Of a DNA stretch of 7,242 bases, positions 6,024-7,242 are shown in pieces. The translations under genes were made by a program, and so were the position numbers. Where the stretch lies: contig NHGH02000021.1 in assembly GCA_002172355.2 (NCBI GenBank), forward strand, positions 34,096 through 41,337, written 5' to 3'. Source of the DNA: Euryarchaeota archaeon TMED132 (GTDB taxonomy: Archaea > Thermoplasmatota > Poseidoniia > Poseidoniales > Poseidoniaceae). The notes under the pieces were generated by a model that saw only the letters and a list, made by a program, of their open reading frames with translations, made no database searches and was not told where the DNA came from. Every line of letters begins with the position of its first letter. Within the stretch, counting starts at the first letter, position 1.

Positions 6024-6755
6024 TTAAGGTAGGTATAATCCACCATTGACATGAATGATTGCACCGGTGATATAAGAAGAGTCTGGACCTGTCAAAAAAG
6101 AGATAGTAGAAGCCATATCTTCAGGACTGCCCACTCTTTTCAGCGGAACTTCATTTTCTCTAAATGTACGCTTTTCTTTGCTATCTCCGGCTAGGATTGC
6201 TGTATCAACGTATCCCGGCGCTAATACATTGACTCTTTTTCCTTCTGGACCAACTTCTTGGGCTAATGAGCGAGCCCAAATCGCTAATGCTGCCTTTGAT
6301 GCAGAATAATCCGCACCATGAGGAGAACCTTTAGTTCCCAGTTGTGAGCCTACCACTACAATTCTAGCATCAGACGTTAGATGCTGTTGTACAGCCTTCC
6401 AAACGCTAACTGCACCTTCAAAATTAATCGACATTGTTTTTCTTAAAACTTCTAGAGTCATCTCATTAGCCGAAATTCGATTGTATGCTCCATGATTTAG
6501 AACCAGTACGTCAATTGATTTAGCCATCCAGGGGTGTATTCCAAGAAGACCAACTTCTCCATCATCAGAGCAATCTACCTTCACTGCAAGTGCATCTCCG
6601 CCACTTTCACGAATTTCAGCAACTAACATTTCAGCAGGCTTTGATGAATTATTGTAAGTCAATAGAATATCATAACCATCCTCTGATAATCTTTTGCAAG
6701 TTGCGGCACCAATACCTTGGCCACCACCTGTAACCAATGCAACTGGGCGGGTCAT
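6024..6755 (-). CDS. Classical SDR oxidoreductase, FabG-like (3-oxoacyl-ACP reductase family)
   Basis: This 243-residue cytoplasmic NAD(P)-dependent oxidoreductase has the length and full motif set of classical SDRs. The cofactor motif TGGGQGIG is at 9-16, NHGA at 87-90 stands for the usual NNAG, and the catalytic tetrad is Asn111, Ser137, Tyr150 and Lys154 (YSASK at 150-154). LAPGYVDT (178-185) follows, and the C-terminal YITGAIIHVNGG (228-239) is typical of FabG-like proteins. The fold and oxidoreductase chemistry are secure. The substrate is not: this family spans 3-oxoacyl thioesters, sugars, alcohols and secondary metabolites, and no neighbour here belongs to a fatty-acid or sugar pathway. 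The ATG at 6755 puts the cofactor motif at the normal distance from the N-terminus. The gene lies 42 bp after the pyrophosphohydrolase gene and 54 bp before uvrB. Confidence 0.92.
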   Translation of the reverse strand: MTRPVALVTGGGQGIGAATCKRLSEDGYDILLTYNNSSKPAEMLVAEIRESGGDALAVKVDCSDDGEVGLLGIHPWMAKSIDVLVLNHGAYNRISANEMTLEVLRKTMSINFEGAVSVWKAVQQHLTSDARIVVVGSQLGTKGSPHGADYSASKAALAIWARSLAQEVGPEGKRVNVLAPGYVDTAILAGDSKEKRTFRENEVPLKRVGSPEDMASTISFLTGPDSSYITGAIIHVNGGLYLP

Positions 6756-6777
6756 GATTAGCCCAAACGGTACTTAG

Positions 6778-6786
6778 CAATAATTC
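6778..6786 (-). promoter_or_regulatory. Possible TATA-like element for the SDR gene
   Basis: On the minus strand GAATTATTG is centred about 27 bp before the ATG at 6755, within the 42-bp gap after the pyrophosphohydrolase gene. The spacing fits a leaderless archaeal transcript and no Shine-Dalgarno site is present. The match to a TATA box is only approximate. Confidence 0.35.
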
Positions 6787-6797
6787 CGACCTATTGG

Positions 6798-7175
6798 CTA
6801 ATTTAGAAATTGAGCCAGTTGTGGAGGTTGCCACCCTTCAGGTTTCAGGACTTTTCCATCTTCTCTTCGAATTACCTTTCCATCGACTAGTTTAGCCATA
6901 TTTGATCTATGTACTTCATTGAAAGCATCATCATAAATGTCTTGCATACCGTGATTGATGATTGTTCCAGCAAGGATATATCCAATATCTGCTAAAGCGT
7001 CTAAAACCTCTACTAAATCACCAGCTCTTGCGGCTTCAGCATACTCTTGAACCTCTTCGACAAGAAGTTTAATTCTTAGTTCAATCATTTCATCAGGGCC
7101 AAGTCCGGGGCTATCCAGTTTCGGTATTTCGAAGGCTTGATTGAATTCTAGGAGGGAGGCTACTATTGGGTTCAT
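6798..7175 (-). CDS. MazG/HisE-type all-alpha nucleoside triphosphate pyrophosphohydrolase
   Basis: This 125-residue protein belongs to the all-alpha NTP pyrophosphohydrolase superfamily, which hydrolyses (d)NTPs or related nucleotides to the monophosphate and pyrophosphate. The metal-binding motifs are EEVQE at 40-44 (EExxE) and EVLDALAD at 56-63 (ExxD with a further Asp), carried on two adjacent helices. A second helical pair follows (about 65-95), then a C-terminal segment with DGKVIRREDGKVLKPEGWQPP (98-118), which recalls the small HisE-like family COG4696. Its substrate cannot be read from the sequence; clearing damaged nucleotides is one option and would suit the nearby uvrB. The ATG at 7175 gives the MNPIV start I expect for this family. 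The frame stays open to the window edge, with an ATG at 7208 and a TTG at 7226, so a longer N-terminus or a fusion is possible. No Shine-Dalgarno site precedes any of these starts. Confidence 0.85.
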   Translation of the reverse strand: MNPIVASLLEFNQAFEIPKLDSPGLGPDEMIELRIKLLVEEVQEYAEAARAGDLVEVLDALADIGYILAGTIINHGMQDIYDDAFNEVHRSNMAKLVDGKVIRREDGKVLKPEGWQPPQLAQFLN

Positions 7176-7242
7176 GATTGCTAGTGCCCCGACCAAGTCT
7201 TTCAACATTTCAGAGCATACGTCCAAAATACCTTCTCGAAAA

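Noticed and set aside
1..7242. Defence system, CRISPR array, prophage, toxin-antitoxin or transposon
   Set aside because: No array repeats, transposase, integrase, terminal inverted repeats flanking a gene, or recognisable defence domains were seen; the genes are housekeeping or surface types.

Overview
The window most likely comes from a planktonic euryarchaeon, probably Marine Group II (Candidatus Poseidoniales). This is an inference. It rests on a deoxyhypusine synthase family gene, a secreted lipoprotein with an LSGC lipobox and an acidic stretch after the cysteine, a UvrB of the kind archaea acquired from bacteria, and several start codons that lack a Shine-Dalgarno site but have an AT-rich, TATA-like element about 25-30 bp upstream, as in leaderless archaeal transcripts. 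No rRNA, tRNA, CRISPR array, insertion sequence or phage gene was seen.

Layout. Positions 1-200 are non-coding. They carry two 18-bp palindromes centred exactly 20 bp apart, then a TATA-like element. A plus-strand gene (201-1034) encodes a shortened protein related to extended SDR epimerases that has lost the YxxxK catalytic pair. It converges, with a 5-bp gap, on a run of five minus-strand genes. In transcription order (right to left) these are a MazG/HisE-type nucleotide pyrophosphohydrolase (6798-7175), a FabG-like classical SDR (6024-6755), uvrB (3531-5969), a deoxyhypusine synthase family gene (2486-3490) and an Asp-box beta-propeller lipoprotein (1040-2476). Gaps are 42, 54, 40 and 9 bp. 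The first four genes lack a clear Shine-Dalgarno site, and three of them have possible promoters of their own. The last gene has a Shine-Dalgarno site that overlaps the stop codon of the deoxyhypusine synthase gene, so it is probably co-transcribed with it.

How the genes relate. The pyrophosphohydrolase (nucleotide pool control) and UvrB (nucleotide excision repair) could both serve genome maintenance. The deoxyhypusine synthase homologue would modify aIF5A or act in polyamine metabolism. The SDR and the lipoprotein have no evident link to these. This looks like ordinary archaeal chromosome with co-directional housekeeping genes rather than a defence or mobile island.

The points most worth a second look are the paired CAATTG-centred palindromes with 20-bp spacing, which recur upstream of the first gene and twice inside uvrB; the degenerate epimerase-like protein; the active-site substitutions in the deoxyhypusine synthase homologue; and a UvrB about 140 residues longer than the usual bacterial form because of three added segments. 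I found no convincing wholly new multi-gene system.
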